Source: Stenotrophomonas maltophilia (lineage in GTDB: Bacteria > Pseudomonadota > Gammaproteobacteria > Xanthomonadales > Xanthomonadaceae). Taken from it: a stretch of DNA of 64,000 nt. The notes under the pieces are model-generated. The model saw nothing but the letters and a program-made list of their open reading frames with translations, was not told the DNA's origin and searched no databases. Location: the NCBI RefSeq assembly GCF_002799245.1, contig NZ_NEQV01000002.1, positions 186,001 through 250,000 on the forward strand. Reading direction: 5' to 3'. Each line of letters opens with the position of its first letter. Positions within the stretch are counted from its first letter, which is position 1. The translations under genes were made by a program, and so were the position numbers. Positions 16,955 to 26,323 of the stretch are shown in pieces.

Positions 16955-17517
16955 CATCGGGTGGAAAGCCCCCTTGTTGTTCAAGGGGGCGCGCCGAAGG
17001 CGCGGGGATAAGGTGGAATGCGCGGGCAGTTCGGCTTACGCGCCCAGCGCGTAGGACGTTCTCATAAGCACATCGGGTGGAAAGCCCCCTTGTTGTTCAA
17101 GGGGGCGCGCCGAAGGCGCGGGGATAAGGTGGAATGCGCGGGCAGTTCGGCTTACGCGCCCAGCGCGTAGGACGTTCTCATAAGCACATCGGGTGGAAAG
17201 CCCCCTTGTTGTTCAAGGGGGCGCGCCGAAGGCGCGGGGATAAGGTGGAATGCGCGGGCAGTTCGGCTTACGCGCCCAGCGCGTGGGACATTCTCATAAG
17301 CACATCGGGTGGAAAGCCCCCTTGTTGTTCAAGGGGGCGCGCCGAAGGCGCGGGGATAAGGTGGAATGCGCGGGCAGTTCGGCTTACGCGCCCAGCGCGT
17401 AGGACGTTCTCATAAGCACATCGGGTGGAAAGCCCCCTTGTTGTTCAAGGGGGCGCGCCGAAGGCGCGGGGATAAGGTGGAATGCGCGGGCAGTTCGGCT
17501 TACGCGCCCAGCGCGTA
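16955..17517. repeat. 116-bp tandem repeat, 4.85 copies, each with a terminator hairpin
   Basis: Copies start with CATCGGGTGG at 16955, 17071, 17187, 17303 and 17419, exactly 116 bp apart and nearly identical. The last copy stops at 17517 inside the end of the PfkB kinase gene. Each unit holds AAAGCCCCCTTG...CAAGGGGG, GCGCGCCGAAGGCGCG and a copy of the last codons and stop of that kinase. Read on the minus strand, each unit gives a GC-rich stem followed by TTT, like a terminator. Confidence 0.95.
17428..17475 (-). terminator. Terminator-like hairpins after the PfkB kinase (first of five copies)
   Basis: On the minus strand CGCGCCTTCGGCGCG is followed by CCCCCTTGAACAACAAGGGGG and TTTCC. The T run is short, so strength is uncertain. 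Four further copies follow downstream at 116-bp steps. Confidence 0.6.
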
Positions 17518-18438
17518 ACCGAACTGCTGCTTGAACTGCTCGTTGAACTCATCGAAGGTGAAGCGCTGGTTCTGGGTGCCCGGGTGCTCGACCTTCAGCG
17601 CGCCCATCAGGTTGCCCATGCGGCCGATGGTCAGCCAGTCGTAGCCCTTCTGGATGCCGTAGATCAGGCCGGCGCGGAAGGCGTCGCCGCAGCCGGTCGG
17701 GTCGACCACGCGGCGCTCGTGCGCCGGCGGGATGTCGTAGCTCTTTTCCGGGGTGTGGATGACCGCGCCCTTCGGGCCACGCGTGGTGATGTAGGCCTTC
17801 ACCCGGCTGACGATCTCCTTCTCGTCCCAGCCGGTGCGTTCCTGCAGCAGGTTCGACTCGTAGTCGTTGACCACCACGTAGTCGGCCTGATCGATGAAGG
17901 CACGCAGCTCCGGGCCGTTGAACAGCGGCATGGCCTGGCCCGGGTCGAAGATGAACGGGATGCCGTCTTCGTGGAATTCCTGTGCGTTCTGGATCATGCC
18001 TTCGCGGCCGTCCGGGCCGACCAGGCCCAGGGTCACGCCCGGCACGCCACGCACGTGGTTCTCGTAGGAACGCATCATCGCGCCCGGGTGGAAGGCGGTG
18101 ATCTGGTTGTTGTCGTGGTCGGTGGTGATGAACGCCTGCGGAGTGAACAGCTCATCGATCACGCGCACGCGCGACAGGTCGATGCCCAGGCCGTCGAAGT
18201 ATTCGCGATACGGGCCGAAGTCCGAACCCACGGTGCCCATCGGGATCGGCTGGCCACCCAGCAGGTGCAGGTTGTAGGCGATGTTGCCGGCGCAGCCGCC
18301 AAACTCGCGGCGCATGCGCGGCACCAGGAAGGACACGTTCAGGATGTGCACCTTGTCCGGCAGGATGTGATTCTTGAACTGGTCCGGGAACACCATGATG
18401 GTGTCGAAGGCAAGAGAACCACAGATCAGAGCGGACAT
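17500..18438 (-). CDS. PfkB-family sugar/nucleoside kinase, adenosine kinase-like
   Basis: Ribokinase-superfamily enzyme, 312 residues. FGGCAGNIAYNLHLLGG (about 47-63) is the N-terminal substrate site, and DPTGCGDAFRAGL (near residue 250) is the anion hole with the catalytic Asp. The sequence pattern is closest to bacterial proteins annotated as adenosine or carbohydrate kinases; the exact substrate cannot be fixed from sequence. The coding end (FGYALGA, stop) is embedded in the last copy of a 116-bp tandem repeat. It is divergent from mreB. Confidence 0.88.
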   Translation of the reverse strand: MSALICGSLAFDTIMVFPDQFKNHILPDKVHILNVSFLVPRMRREFGGCAGNIAYNLHLLGGQPIPMGTVGSDFGPYREYFDGLGIDLSRVRVIDELFTPQAFITTDHDNNQITAFHPGAMMRSYENHVRGVPGVTLGLVGPDGREGMIQNAQEFHEDGIPFIFDPGQAMPLFNGPELRAFIDQADYVVVNDYESNLLQERTGWDEKEIVSRVKAYITTRGPKGAVIHTPEKSYDIPPAHERRVVDPTGCGDAFRAGLIYGIQKGYDWLTIGRMGNLMGALKVEHPGTQNQRFTFDEFNEQFKQQFGYALGA

Positions 18439-18610
18439 CGATGTAAGCCTATGCGGTGAATTTTGGGGTGGGCCGGCCCGGTTCAGCGGGCAAGCAAACG
18501 GCGCCCTTGGGCGCCCGACGGCGCAAAGGTTACCCGCTGGTGCCGCTCAGGGCCAGAACCGGGTGAGACCCGATCAGGCCGAAAGCCTGTGAAGACGCGG
18601 GTTCAGCTAG

Positions 18611-19768
<1,158 letters not shown>

Positions 19769-19889
19769 GCCGTCCCGGCCGTTCCTGCCCGCCGCGCCCT
19801 TCCGGGGTGCGGCCCGCCGTGATGGCGGGCCGGCACCGGCGGGGCGCCCGCGTGTTTCCCTTCCGCCTTCTGCCAGTTGAATCGTTGCC

Positions 19890-20912
19890 GTGCCGCCCTA
19901 CGCCGGTCCTCCCGTCGCCTCCCGATCCGGTGATGCCGCCAGCCCCCTGAGGTTGCTGGCCTATCTCGCATTGGCCATCACCCTGATCGTGCTCGACGAC
20001 CAGGCCGGCTGGCTGGCGCGCCTGCGCGAGCAGGCCAACAGCCTGGTGCAGCCGGTGTGGGCGCTGGCCGGCCTGCCCGGCAAGCTCGGCAACCAGGTCA
20101 AGGATTCGGCCGCCAGCCATTCCCAGCTGGTGACCGAGAACCGTGAACTGCGCAACCAGTTGCTGCTGGCCAATGCGCGCCTGACCCGCCTGCAGACCGC
20201 CGCGCTGGACAACGCCCAGCTGCGCGAACTGCTGAACGTGGCCGAGCGCAGTGGCCTGGACGTGCAGCTGGCGCCGATCCTGGACATCGACCTGGACCCG
20301 GTGAAGCAACGCCTGGTGCTTGACGCCGGCAGCCGCGAGGGCGTGCACGTCGGCCAGGCCGTGATCGACGCCGGCGGCTTGATGGGGCAGGTGATCAGCG
20401 TCACCGGCGGCACCTCCACCGTGCTGCTGCTGACCGACCCCGACCACGCCGTGCCGGTCACCGTGGCCCGCAACGGTGTGCGCCTGATCGTCTACGGCCG
20501 CGGCGACAAGCTGGAACTGCGCGACATCCCGCTCAGCGCCGGCGTGGAAGTGGGCGATGAGATCGTCACCTCCGGCCTCGGCGGGCGTTTCCCGGCCGGC
20601 TTCCCGGTCGGCACCATCACCGGCCTGCGCCCGGACGACACCCATGCCTTCCTGGTCGGCGAACTGAAGCCGGCGGCGCAGCTCGACCGCGGCCGCGATG
20701 TGCTGCTGCTGCGCCCGGGCGCGGCGATTCGCTTGCCTGCGGCCAGCGAACCGCAGCCGACTGCACCTTCGGTGCAACCGGCCCCCGCATCCTCCCTTGA
20801 CCCCGCGCCGTCGGCGCGCCCCCTTCAACAAGAAGGGGGCTCTCCCCCAGCCAGCGCTCCGGTAGTGCCGGCCGCTGGCCGGCAACCGACCACGCCGGAG
20901 GCCCAGCGATGA
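19890..20912 (+). CDS. mreC: Rod-shape protein MreC with repeat-derived C-terminal tail
   Basis: Periplasmic scaffold of the Rod complex that activates PBP2. 340 residues from a GTG start: one membrane helix (about 20-37), a coiled coil (about 65-110, ENRELRNQLLLANARL) and the double beta-barrel domain to about residue 275. The remaining Pro/Ala-rich tail is unusual: its DNA between about 20805 and 20887 consists of two repeat elements also found between genes (see findings). mreD overlaps by 4 nt (ATGA). Confidence 0.95.
   Translation: MPPYAGPPVASRSGDAASPLRLLAYLALAITLIVLDDQAGWLARLREQANSLVQPVWALAGLPGKLGNQVKDSAASHSQLVTENRELRNQLLLANARLTRLQTAALDNAQLRELLNVAERSGLDVQLAPILDIDLDPVKQRLVLDAGSREGVHVGQAVIDAGGLMGQVISVTGGTSTVLLLTDPDHAVPVTVARNGVRLIVYGRGDKLELRDIPLSAGVEVGDEIVTSGLGGRFPAGFPVGTITGLRPDDTHAFLVGELKPAAQLDRGRDVLLLRPGAAIRLPAASEPQPTAPSVQPAPASSLDPAPSARPLQQEGGSPPASAPVVPAAGRQPTTPEAQR
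20805..20887. repeat. Two extragenic-type palindromes inside the mreC coding sequence
   Basis: CGCGCCGTCGGCGCG followed by CCCCCTTCAACAAGAAGGGGG is the same hairpin pair as in the 116-bp repeats at 16955-17517 (minus orientation there). GTAGTGCCGGCCGCTGGCCG at 20872-20891 is a SMAG monomer of the type between smeE and smeF. Both are translated as the MreC tail. Confidence 0.85.
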
Positions 20913-21394
20913 GCCGCCTGCGCGACAACCCGTGGGTGCTGCCGGCCAGCGTGGTGGTGGCACTGCTGCTGGGCCTGCTGCCGTTGCCGGCGCTGCTGCA
21001 GCCGCTGCGCCCGTATTGGCTGGCACTGGTGCTGGCGTACTGGGTCATCGAGGCGCCTGAGCGCGTGGGCCTGGGCATCGCCTTCGCCAGCGGCGTGGTT
21101 GCCGACCTGCTGTACGGCGGCGTGCTGGGCGAGCAGGCGCTGCGGCTGGTCATGCTGGCCTTCATCCTGCAGCGCTTCCGCGCGCGTATCCGCTTCTTCC
21201 CGATGTCGCAGCAGATGCTGGCCATCGGTGGACTGCTGTTCAATGACCGCATCGTCAGCGCGCTGGTCCATATCGTGGTGGATGAGCCGACCCTGCCCTG
21301 GTCGTACTGGTGGGCGCCGCTGCTGGGCATGGGCCTGTGGCCGCTGGTGTTCGTGCTGCTGGACGCGGTGCGCTTCGGCAAGCGCGGGCGCTGA
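20909..21394 (+). CDS. mreD: Rod-shape membrane protein MreD
   Basis: Integral membrane part of the elongasome. 161 residues, about five or six hydrophobic segments, starting MSRLRDNPWVLPAS, with the conserved stretch ERVGLGIAFASGVVADLLYG where MreD proteins have a (G)xxxGLxxDxxxG motif. The ATG overlaps the mreC stop, and mrdA follows after 3 nt, so the operon is tightly packed. Confidence 0.95.
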   Translation: MSRLRDNPWVLPASVVVALLLGLLPLPALLQPLRPYWLALVLAYWVIEAPERVGLGIAFASGVVADLLYGGVLGEQALRLVMLAFILQRFRARIRFFPMSQQMLAIGGLLFNDRIVSALVHIVVDEPTLPWSYWWAPLLGMGLWPLVFVLLDAVRFGKRGR

Positions 21395-21397
21395 GCC

Positions 21398-23476
21398 ATG
21401 ATCCCGCGCCGCCAGGTCAAGAACCCGCACGCCGAAGCCGAACAGTTCCGCCGACGTGCGGCGCTGGGTTTCCTGGGCGTGCTGGTCTGCCTGCTGGGCC
21501 TGGGCGGCTGGTACTTCAAGCTGCAGGTGCTGGACCACGACGTCTACGCTACGCGCTCGGAAGCCAACCGCATCAAGCCGCGGCCGGTGGTGCCCGGGCG
21601 CGGCATGATCTACGACCGCAACGGCCGCCTGCTGGCCGAGAACGTGCCGGCCTTCCGCCTGGACGTGACCCCGGACAAGGTCAAGGACATGGACGCCACC
21701 CTGGAAGGGCTGGCGAAGATCATCACCATCAGCCCGGAAGAGCTGGAAGCGTTCAACAAGTCGCGCAAGGCGCGCCGCCGCTTCCTGCCGGTCACGCTGA
21801 AGCTGCGCATGAGCGACGAGGAGATGGCGCGCTTCGCCGTCGACCGCTGGCGCTTCCCCGGCGTCGAGCTCGAGCCCTACCTGACCCGGCGCTACCCGTA
21901 CGGCGACCTGTTCGCGCACATCATCGGCTACGTCGGCCGCGTCGATGACAGGGACCTGGAGATCCTCGGCGAAGGCAATGCCGCGCTGACCCACATCGGC
22001 AAGTCCGGCCTGGAGCGCTACTACGAGCAGCAGCTGCGCGGCAAGGTCGGCTACGAGCAGGTCGAGACCAACGTGCAGGGCCGCGCGATCCGTACCATCG
22101 GCCGTGTTGCCGCGCAGTCCGGCGCCGATCTGCGGCTGTCGATCGACGCCGACCTGCAGCGTGCCATGGTCGCCGCCTTCGGCGACCAGGAAGGTTCGGC
22201 GGTGGCGATGGACCCGCGCACCGGTGAAGTGCTGGCGATGGTCAGCCTGCCTTCCTACGACCCCAACCTGTTCGTCAACGGCATTTCCCATGCCGACTTC
22301 AAGGCGTTGAACGAAAACCCGTCGCGACCGCAGTTCAACCGCCTGGTGCTCGGTGGCGTCGCGCCCGGTTCCACGCTGAAGCCGCTGATCGGCCTGGCCG
22401 GCCTCGATTCGGGTGTGCGCCGCCCGGAAGACAAGGTGCTGTCCACCGGCATGTTCTACCTGCCGGGCACTTCGCGCGGCTGGGGTGACGCCCACCGTGG
22501 CGGCCACGGCTGGACCGACCTGCGCAAGTCCATCGCCGAATCGGTCAATACCTACTACTACAAGCTGGCGCTGGACCTGGGCATCGAGCGCTTCGACCAC
22601 TACATGGAGTACTACGGCTTCGGCCAGCCGACCGGCATCGACCTCACCGGCGAGATCGGCGGCATCCTGCCGTCGCCCGCCTACAAGCGGAAGAGCCGCA
22701 AGGAAGCCTGGTACCCCGGCGATACGGTCAACATCAGCATCGGCCAGGGCGACTGGAAGGTCACCCCGCTGCAGCTGGCGCGCGGCGTCAGCGCGCTGGC
22801 CGACGGCCAGCTGCGCACCCCGCACCTGGTGATCCAGCAGCGCGAGGGTTTCGACAGCGACTGGGCGGCGATGTCGCCCGGCGAGACCAAGCCGGTCAGT
22901 CCCAACCCCAACAACCTGCAGGCCGTGCGTGAGGGCATGATGGCGACCATGCGGCCCGGCGGCAGCGGCTGGCGCGTGGCGGTCGGTGCGCCGTACGTGA
23001 TGGCCGGCAAGACCGGTACCGCGCAGGTCATCAGCCGCAAGGGCACCGCCGCAGTGAATCCGAAGAGCTTGCCGATGCATCTGCGCCACCGCGCGCTGTT
23101 CGTCGGCTTTGCGCCGGCGGACAACCCGGTGATCGCGATTGCAGTGGCGGTGGAAGGTGGTGGCTATGGCGGTTCGGCGGCCGCGCCGATCGCACGCAAG
23201 GTGTTCGACGCCTACCTGCTGGGCAAGATGCCTGAGGGCATGGAGCCGCTGGACAGCGAGCGCGGCACCACCGCCATCGGTGCCACCGCGTTCGACAACG
23301 AAGACGCGGGCGCGCGCCAGGCCGGCGACCTTGCCGCTGCACAGGTGGGAGAGCATCCGGTGTTGATCGGGCTGCCGGCACCGGCACCGGCGCCTGCGCC
23401 TGCGCCGCAGCCGGGTGCGCAGGCTGCCGTACTGCCCGCCACGCCGCGCACGACCTCCACGGAGCCCGCACGATGA
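21398..23476 (+). CDS. mrdA: Penicillin-binding protein 2 (peptidoglycan transpeptidase)
   Basis: Class B PBP of the elongasome. 692 residues: short cytoplasmic tail, one membrane helix (about 24-45), pedestal domain beginning RPVVPGRGMIYDRNGRLLAEN, and transpeptidase domain. Active-site motifs: S325-T-L-K328, SVN in AESVNTYYYK and K538-T-G. After about residue 640 it has an extra Ala/Pro tail (PAPAPAPAPAPQPG) not typical of E. coli PBP2; low-complexity expansion is likely. Its stop overlaps rodA by 4 nt. Confidence 0.97.
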   Translation: MIPRRQVKNPHAEAEQFRRRAALGFLGVLVCLLGLGGWYFKLQVLDHDVYATRSEANRIKPRPVVPGRGMIYDRNGRLLAENVPAFRLDVTPDKVKDMDATLEGLAKIITISPEELEAFNKSRKARRRFLPVTLKLRMSDEEMARFAVDRWRFPGVELEPYLTRRYPYGDLFAHIIGYVGRVDDRDLEILGEGNAALTHIGKSGLERYYEQQLRGKVGYEQVETNVQGRAIRTIGRVAAQSGADLRLSIDADLQRAMVAAFGDQEGSAVAMDPRTGEVLAMVSLPSYDPNLFVNGISHADFKALNENPSRPQFNRLVLGGVAPGSTLKPLIGLAGLDSGVRRPEDKVLSTGMFYLPGTSRGWGDAHRGGHGWTDLRKSIAESVNTYYYKLALDLGIERFDHYMEYYGFGQPTGIDLTGEIGGILPSPAYKRKSRKEAWYPGDTVNISIGQGDWKVTPLQLARGVSALADGQLRTPHLVIQQREGFDSDWAAMSPGETKPVSPNPNNLQAVREGMMATMRPGGSGWRVAVGAPYVMAGKTGTAQVISRKGTAAVNPKSLPMHLRHRALFVGFAPADNPVIAIAVAVEGGGYGGSAAAPIARKVFDAYLLGKMPEGMEPLDSERGTTAIGATAFDNEDAGARQAGDLAAAQVGEHPVLIGLPAPAPAPAPAPQPGAQAAVLPATPRTTSTEPAR

Positions 23477-24585
23477 GAGTGTTCCTGCGCTGGGCCGGCG
23501 ACATGCTGCGCCGCTTCTTCAGCACGCTGGACTGGGTGCTGTGCCTGGCCCTGGGCGCGTTGATGCTGATCGGCCTGGCGACCCTGAAGAGCGCCGGCGG
23601 CGACGGCCTGGTGATGGCCCAGGGCGCGCGTTTCGCGGTGGGCATGGCCGCCCTGTGGGGTATCTCGCGGGTGCCGATCCTGCGTATCCGCTCGGCCACG
23701 CCGATGATCTATGCGATCTCGATGATCCCGTTGCTGGCGGTGTTCGTGCTGGGCACCGGCAAGTACGGCCGGCAGTGGCTGGACCTGAAGTTCTTCTACC
23801 TGCAGCCGGCTGAACTGCTGAAGGTCAGCCTGCCGATGATGGTGGCCTGGTACCTGCACAAGATGCCGCTGCCGCCGCGCTTCAGCACCGTGCTCACCGC
23901 GCTGGTCATCATCGGCGTGCCCACCGGCCTGGTGATGCTGCAGCCGGACTTCGGTACCGGCGTGCTGATCGCCGCCAGCGGTGTGTTCGTCCTGCTGCTG
24001 GCAGGCCTGCCGTGGTGGTGGGTGGGGCTGGGCGTGGGCGGCGTGGCCGCGGTCGCGCCGGTGGCCTGGTTCTGGCTGCTGCGGCCGTACCAGAAGGACC
24101 GCATCATGATGTTCCTCGACCCGGAGATGGATGCGCTGGGTGCAGGCTGGAACATCATCCAGTCGAAGATCGCGATCGGTTCCGGTGGCTTCGATGGCAA
24201 GGGCTGGGGCGAGGGCTCGCAGTCGCATCTGAACTTCATTCCCGAGCAGACCACCGACTTCGCGTTCTCGGTGCTGAGCGAGGAGTTCGGCTGGATCGGC
24301 GTGGCCACCGTGCTGGCGCTGTACCTGGTGGTGATCGGGCGCTGCCTGTGGATCGCCAGCCAGTCGCGCGATTCCTATTCGCGCCTGCTGGCCGGTGCCA
24401 CCGGCTTGGCGTTCTTCGTCTATGTGCTGGTGAATGGCGGGATGATTTCCGGCCTGCTGCCGGTGGTGGGCGTGCCGATGCCGCTGATCAGCTATGGCGG
24501 TACCTCGGCGGTGTCGCTGCTGGCCGGCTTCGGCCTGGTGATGGCGGTGCGCAGCCACAACCCGGTGCACGGCGGCTATGGGTAA
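23473..24585 (+). CDS. rodA: RodA peptidoglycan glycosyltransferase
   Basis: SEDS-family glycan polymerase working with PBP2. 370 residues, about ten membrane helices. Family landmarks are GTGKYGRQWLDLKFFYLQPAELLK, GWNIIQSKIAIGSGG and, at the C-terminus, GLLPVVGVPMPLISYGGTSAVSLLAGFGLVM (each only cited as landmarks). The conserved Asp-type catalytic region in the large extracellular loop (PEQTTDFAFSVLSEEFG) is intact. The ATG overlaps the mrdA stop. A SMAG cluster follows. Confidence 0.97.
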   Translation: MRVFLRWAGDMLRRFFSTLDWVLCLALGALMLIGLATLKSAGGDGLVMAQGARFAVGMAALWGISRVPILRIRSATPMIYAISMIPLLAVFVLGTGKYGRQWLDLKFFYLQPAELLKVSLPMMVAWYLHKMPLPPRFSTVLTALVIIGVPTGLVMLQPDFGTGVLIAASGVFVLLLAGLPWWWVGLGVGGVAAVAPVAWFWLLRPYQKDRIMMFLDPEMDALGAGWNIIQSKIAIGSGGFDGKGWGEGSQSHLNFIPEQTTDFAFSVLSEEFGWIGVATVLALYLVVIGRCLWIASQSRDSYSRLLAGATGLAFFVYVLVNGGMISGLLPVVGVPMPLISYGGTSAVSLLAGFGLVMAVRSHNPVHGGYG

Positions 24586-24602
24586 CGCGGGCAGCGCTCT
24601 CC

Positions 24603-24714
24603 TGTAGAGCCGAGCCATGCTCGGCTGCCCGGGCCTTGTGTAGAGCCGAGCCATGCTCGGCTGCCTTTCGCACGGCGCATGCAGGCCCCTGGTCGAGCAT
24701 GGCTCGGCTCCACA
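24603..24714. repeat. SMAG cluster (two direct half-elements plus one inverted)
   Basis: TGTAGAGCCGAGCCATGCTC occurs at 24603 and again at 24639 in the same direction; an inverted GAGCATGGCTCGGCTC arm ends at 24714. The first copy may be a monomer added to a dimer. It separates rodA from its paralog. Confidence 0.88.
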
Positions 24715-24768
24715 AATGCACATGCGGCCTGACAGCTTCACGCAAGCGCGCCTTGCTACCGTGCCCCG

Positions 24769-25863
24769 GTGGAAGGGAAACGACTGCTTGGCGGCTGCCG
24801 TGAGGCGTTGCGCACGATCGATCTGCCGTTGCTGATCGCATTGCTGGTCCTGATGGGCGCGGGCCTGGCGGTGCTGCACAGCGTCTCCGGCCCGGTGGCC
24901 GGGCAGGCGGCGCGCTTTGCCGGTGGGCTGCTGGCAATGTGGCTGCTGTCGCGTGTCTCGCTGCTGCGCCTGCGCGCGTGGACACCGGCACTGTACGCGT
25001 TGTCGATGCTGCCGCTGATGGCGGTGTACGTCATCGGCACCGGCAAGTACGGGCAGCGCTGGCTCAACCTGGGGGTGTTCTATCTTCAGCCGTCCGAGCT
25101 GCTCAAGCTCAGCCTGCCGCTGATGATGGCGTGGTACCTGCACCGGCAACCACTGCCGCCGTCGCCACGCACGGTACTGACCGCCGCAGCGCTGATCGGC
25201 GTGCCGGCGGTGCTGATCCTGATGCAACCCAATCTCGGTACCGCCACCTTGGTCACTGCCAGCGGCGTGTTCGCGTTGTTGCTGGCCGGCCTGCACTGGG
25301 GATGGGTGGCGACGGGTGCGGCGGGGCTGGCGGTGGCCGCACCCCTGGCCTGGTTCGGGCTGTTGCGGCAATACCAGAAGGACCGCGTGCTGACCTTCCT
25401 CGACCCGGCGGCGGACCCGCTTGGCACCGGCTGGAACATTCTGCAATCGCGTATCGCGATCGGCTCCGGCGGCTGGCAGGGGCGTGGTTGGGGGCAGGGC
25501 ACGCAGGCCACGCTGGATTTCCTGCCCGAATACACCACCGACTTCGCGTTCTCGGTGCTGGCCGAAGAGTTTGGCTGGATCGGGGTGGCAACGTTGTTCG
25601 CGCTGTACCTGTTCGTGGTCGGGCGCTGCCTGTGGATTGCGGTGCACGCGCGCGACACGCATGCGCGCCTGCTGGCCGGCAGCCTGGGGCTGGCGTTCTT
25701 CGTCTACGTGCTGGTCAACGGTGGAATGATCTCCGGCCTGTTGCCGGTGGTGGGCATTCCGATGCCGCTGATCAGCTACGGCGGGACATCGGCCGTCTCG
25801 TTGCTGGCCGGCATCGGGTTGGTGATGGCGGTACGCGGGCATCGGCCCGTGCACGGGGGATAG
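24769..25863 (+). CDS. Second RodA-like SEDS protein (paralog)
   Basis: 364 residues from a GTG start. It aligns with the upstream RodA over its whole length: GTGKYGQRWLNLGVFYLQPSELLK, GWNILQSRIAIGSGG, PEYTTDFAFSVLAEEFGWIGVAT and LLPVVGIPMPLISYGGTSAVSLLAGIGLV. All landmark regions are intact, so it is probably active. It is too similar to RodA to be FtsW. The copy is not overlapped with a PBP gene and has a separate 183-nt upstream region containing SMAG repeats. It looks like an old tandem duplication. Whether it pairs with PBP2 or another PBP is unknown. Confidence 0.92.
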   Translation: MEGKRLLGGCREALRTIDLPLLIALLVLMGAGLAVLHSVSGPVAGQAARFAGGLLAMWLLSRVSLLRLRAWTPALYALSMLPLMAVYVIGTGKYGQRWLNLGVFYLQPSELLKLSLPLMMAWYLHRQPLPPSPRTVLTAAALIGVPAVLILMQPNLGTATLVTASGVFALLLAGLHWGWVATGAAGLAVAAPLAWFGLLRQYQKDRVLTFLDPAADPLGTGWNILQSRIAIGSGGWQGRGWGQGTQATLDFLPEYTTDFAFSVLAEEFGWIGVATLFALYLFVVGRCLWIAVHARDTHARLLAGSLGLAFFVYVLVNGGMISGLLPVVGIPMPLISYGGTSAVSLLAGIGLVMAVRGHRPVHGG

Positions 25864-25868
25864 CGTTC

Positions 25869-26156
25869 CCGGCCAACGGCGCAGCCCCTCGTGGGTGGGG
25901 TTGAGTGGGTCGCTGAAAGCCGGATTGCGGCGCTGCGCCTGCTCGAGTAGAGCCGAGCCCATGCTCGGCTTCGCGCGCCGGCCGGAAAGCAGCCGAGCGT
26001 GGGCTCGGCTCTACAAAAGGCGGCCAGCCAGGCTGCGCTTGCTTTTGATCTTCTTTTTCTTCTCCGTGGGTGGGGCACCCACCCGGCCAGCCCTCAGCAA
26101 TCCGGCTTTCAGCGACCCACTCAACCCCACCCACGAGGGGCTGCGCCGTTGGCTGG
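25869..26156. repeat. Composite element: 58-bp inverted repeat enclosing a SMAG dimer
   Basis: Left arm 25869-25926 and right arm 26099-26156 are complementary over 58 bp with a single visible mismatch. The 172-nt centre holds a SMAG dimer (25946-26015; TAGAGCCGAGCCCATGC ... GGCTCTACA) and a pyrimidine-rich stretch near 26045-26065 followed by GTGGGTGGGGCACCCAC. No ORF with coding character is present. Confidence 0.9.
25947..26014. repeat. SMAG dimer inside the long inverted repeat
   Basis: GTAGAGCCGAGCCCATGCTC on the left and GAGCGTGGGCTCGGCTCTAC on the right. It occupies the centre of the composite element described at 25869-26156. Confidence 0.9.
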
Positions 26157-26274
26157 AAACTTCCTGACTCTGCGCAATGCCTGTTGTGGAATCGTTCTCA
26201 CAACGACGCACAGCAGCACGCGCTCTGACCAATTCCCGGGAAAAATGTTAGCTGGTTCACACTTTTACAGCGCG

Positions 26275-26323
26275 TTGATCTTGATCAATGGACTTGTCGT
26301 AATCGGCCTGCACAATGGCGGCC
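26275..26323 (+). promoter_or_regulatory. FNR/Anr-type box with class II promoter spacing
   Basis: TTGATCTTGATCAA at 26275-26288 is a perfect TTGAT-N4-ATCAA site. A CACAAT -10-like box lies at 26311-26316. This puts the box centre about 41.5 nt before a predicted start near 26323, the standard position for FNR-family activators. The site could drive the structured RNA that follows. Confidence 0.6.

Noticed and set aside
17134..17415. Small plus-strand open frames in the 116-bp repeats
   Set aside because: The unit length is not a multiple of three, so frames rotate between copies; the products are arbitrary translations of palindromic DNA.
16955..17517. CRISPR array
   Set aside because: The 116-bp units are contiguous copies with no unique spacers, and no cas genes are nearby.
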